DNA of 7,349 bases, taken from contig JAGQNX010000026.1 in assembly GCA_020427865.1 (NCBI GenBank), positions 1 to 7,349 on the forward strand, given 5' to 3'. The position numbers and the translations under genes were made by a program. This document shows, in pieces, positions 5,853-7,349 of the stretch (the first letter of the stretch is position 1; each line of letters opens with the position of its first letter). The stretch is from a candidate division WWE3 bacterium (GTDB lineage: Bacteria > Patescibacteriota > WWE3 > UBA101185 > UBA10185). The notes beneath the pieces are model-generated. The model made no database searches, was not told the origin of the DNA, and saw only the letters and a program-made list of their open reading frames with translations.

Positions 5853-6755
5853 ATGCCCACACAAAATAACTCTATTGTTTCATTTAACCATTTAGAACAT
5901 ATACATGATAATGTTGTACAACAGTTAGAGGAACTAGCATTAGAGTTGCGTAAATCAGTAATAGAAATGCTAACTATAGCAGGTTCAGGGCATACTGCAG
6001 GGGCATTAGGACTTGCCGAGATTTACGCAGCACTGTATTTTTATGTATTAAAAAACGTAGATCCACAAAAGCCTAAAAATCCAGAGAGAGATCGACTTTT
6101 AGTTTCTAATGGACATACATGCCCAATTTTATATGCAACACTCGCCTATAGAGGATATTTTTCCAAAAAAGAACTAAAAGCTTTACGTAAACTAGATAGC
6201 ATTTTGCAAGGACACCCACATAACCTTACAACACCAGGAGTAGAAAACAGTGGAGGACCTTTAGCACAAGGACTTTCACAGGCTGCAGGCGTAGCTTTAG
6301 CAGCATTAATGGACAACAAGTCATACAGAACATATGTAATAACAGGAGACGGTGAACTAAACGAAGGTGCAATATGGGAAGCAGCTATGTTTGCAGCAAA
6401 ATACAAACTTGCAAACCTTACATGGATAATAGATAGAAACAATATTCAAATAGATGGCTATACCCAACAAGTAATGCCCTTAGAAAATCTAAGAGAGAAG
6501 CTAGAAGCTTTTAACTGGTATGTAGAAGAAATAAATGCACATAATATAAGGGAATTTATAGAGGCGTGTGAAAAAGCTAAGTCGATTAAACAACGTCCTA
6601 CTGCTATAATTGCACATAGCATTCCTGGGAAAGATGTAGATTTTATGGAGTATAAAGTGGAATGGCATGGGATGTCTCCAGATCAAGCACAGGCAAACAA
6701 AGCCTTGCAAGAACTAAATATTCTATCAGGAAAAATTAGAAGCACACATGAATAA
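5853..6755 (+). CDS. Transketolase, N-terminal (thiamine diphosphate-binding) subunit
   Basis: This 300-residue protein covers the N-terminal third to half of a classical transketolase, which is typical of split two-gene transketolases. With its partner it transfers two-carbon ketol units between sugar phosphates. Motifs are AGSGHTAGALG (43-53), SNGHTCP (85-91), LQGHPH (118-123), GGPLAQGLS (134-142), the diphosphate/Mg motif GDGELNEG (165-172) closing with DRNNIQIDG (194-202), and WHG (271-273). All are intact. The pyrimidine-binding and C-terminal domains are absent and not encoded next door. The start is forced by an in-frame TAA at 5841-5843, and the residues before ~20 form a short extension compared with relatives. 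It is cytoplasmic, and is probably transcribed from its own promoter as a leaderless message. Confidence 0.92.
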   Translation: MPTQNNSIVSFNHLEHIHDNVVQQLEELALELRKSVIEMLTIAGSGHTAGALGLAEIYAALYFYVLKNVDPQKPKNPERDRLLVSNGHTCPILYATLAYRGYFSKKELKALRKLDSILQGHPHNLTTPGVENSGGPLAQGLSQAAGVALAALMDNKSYRTYVITGDGELNEGAIWEAAMFAAKYKLANLTWIIDRNNIQIDGYTQQVMPLENLREKLEAFNWYVEEINAHNIREFIEACEKAKSIKQRPTAIIAHSIPGKDVDFMEYKVEWHGMSPDQAQANKALQELNILSGKIRSTHE

Positions 6756-6822
6756 ATAGCAGTAAAAAGTTGGTATAGTATATATTAGAAGCAAAATCTT
6801 ACAAAACTTCAGTAAATTTAAG

Positions 6823-6828
6823 AAAGGT
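6823..6828 (+). promoter_or_regulatory. Shine-Dalgarno for the PrcB-like gene
   Basis: AAAGGT ends five bases before the ATG at 6834, a normal spacing that supports this start. The 78-base gap before the gene is AT-rich (TATAGTATATATTAG at 6774-6788), but I found no convincing -35 partner, so a separate promoter is uncertain. Confidence 0.55.
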
Positions 6829-6833
6829 AACAC

Positions 6834-7349
6834 ATGGAGCAAAACACAAATTACATAGAATTAATTAATAACGAACACGGGGCTAGCAAGTTATATATAA
6901 GCATATTACCTATAGTTATATTGGTGCTACTGGTTCTTGGACTAGGATACTTTTTAACAGAAGGTGAAGTGGATTTACCTTGGAAAAGCACTAATAGATT
7001 AGACGTAGAACGCATAGAAGGTTATCCAACAAATATACTTACAAGCAATCAAGTAACTAAAAAAAGAGAAATTATAAAATCACAAGAAGATCTTGATAAC
7101 TTTATTAACAGCATTGATAGTGCGGGGGTTGTAAAAGCACCACAGGGTGTAGATTTTGAAGACAATTTTGTTATTGCAGTCGCAACAGAAACATTAAATA
7201 CAGACGGTTATAGACTAAAAGTACACAGAATATACTTAGATGATAAAGATAATTCATTGTTGGTACAGGTAGAAGAAACAGAACCAGGTAAAACTTGTGA
7301 AGTTTCCGAAGTAACAAATGTTGCAGTAGACTTGGCAGTGATAGAAAAA
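6834..7349 (+). CDS. Membrane-anchored protein with PrcB-like C-terminal domain (partial at 3' end)
   Basis: The frame stays open for 172 codons from ATG 6834 to the window edge, so the gene continues beyond it. After ~19 polar residues comes one strong transmembrane helix (about 20-42, LYISILPIVILVLLVLGLGYF), giving a short cytoplasmic N-terminus and an extracytoplasmic C-terminus, without a clear signal peptidase or lipobox site. Residues ~108-172 (DFEDNFVIAVATETLNTDGYRLKV, then a strand, VQVEETEPG and VTNVAVDLAVIEK) match the pattern of the PrcB C-terminal domain, first seen in a Treponema protease-complex subunit, including the GY pair (125-126). The exact role is unknown; protein binding at the cell surface is plausible. 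It is not an obvious partner of transketolase. The family assignment is moderate because the end is missing. Confidence 0.65.
   Translation, partial: MEQNTNYIELINNEHGASKLYISILPIVILVLLVLGLGYFLTEGEVDLPWKSTNRLDVERIEGYPTNILTSNQVTKKREIIKSQEDLDNFINSIDSAGVVKAPQGVDFEDNFVIAVATETLNTDGYRLKVHRIYLDDKDNSLLVQVEETEPGKTCEVSEVTNVAVDLAVIEK

Noticed and set aside
5843..5869. Mini-ORF MATDAHTK overlapping the transketolase start
   Set aside because: Its ATG lies inside the -10 region and would be upstream of the predicted transcription start; there is no Shine-Dalgarno and only eight codons.
348..6710. Open frames on the minus strand throughout (for example 348-668, 2148-2540, 4095-4433, 6146-6442)
   Set aside because: Each is antisense to a well-supported plus-strand gene, has Cys/Ser/Phe/Leu-rich composition typical of antisense reading, and shows no recognisable motif.
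6756..6833. Promoter or terminator between transketolase and the PrcB-like gene
   Set aside because: TATAGT/TATATT stretches are present but without a -35 at proper spacing, and the only inverted repeat (GAAG/CTTC) is 4 bp.
1..7349. CRISPR arrays, tRNA/rRNA genes, insertion sequences, attachment sites
   Set aside because: No regularly spaced repeats, cloverleaf-like segments, transposase or terminal inverted repeats were seen on either strand.

Overview
The window is AT-rich, densely packed and entirely plus-strand. It looks like a Candidate Phyla Radiation (Patescibacteria) genome. The best evidence is the cluster of a PrgI-family protein carrying a carboxypeptidase-regulatory (transthyretin-like) domain, a short TraC-like protein and a VirB4-like ATPase, which is characteristic of that radiation. 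An ICRNGVGVS-type RpiB and a split, N-terminal-only transketolase agree with this. I cannot place it at class level. TGA is used as a true stop (ATGA overlaps), so this is not a lineage that recodes TGA as glycine.

Region 1 (1-3968) is a type IV secretion/pilus-like module: the 3' end of a PrgI-family gene, a TraC-like gene, a VirB4 ATPase with a long disordered tail, and an uncharacterised multi-pass membrane protein. TraC and VirB4 lie in one reading frame, separated only by TAA-CCT. VirB4 and the membrane protein overlap by ATGA.

Region 2 (3970-5627) follows after 1 base with no visible terminator or promoter. It holds an RpiB-RPE two-domain fusion (pentose-phosphate isomerase plus an epimerase-like half with altered metal ligands) and, overlapping by ATGA, a LOG-family protein whose usual PGGxGT motif reads NGSTGT. 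The six genes up to 5627 look like one transcription unit linking envelope machinery with sugar-phosphate metabolism.

Region 3 (5628-5852) is the only sizeable gap. It contains an optimal Shine-Dalgarno in front of an 18-codon glycine-rich ORF, a G-rich tract, a possible stem-loop, and a near-perfect sigma70-type promoter (TTGAAA, 17 bp, TATAAT). The predicted transcription start lies on or next to the ATG of the following gene.

Region 4 (5853-7349) holds the transketolase N-terminal (thiamine diphosphate-binding) subunit, apparently translated from a leaderless mRNA. After it comes a membrane-anchored protein with a PrcB-like domain that runs off the window. The transketolase C-terminal subunit is not next to it. 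Together RpiB, RPE-like and transketolase genes suggest a non-oxidative pentose phosphate route interconverting ribose-, ribulose- and xylulose-phosphates.
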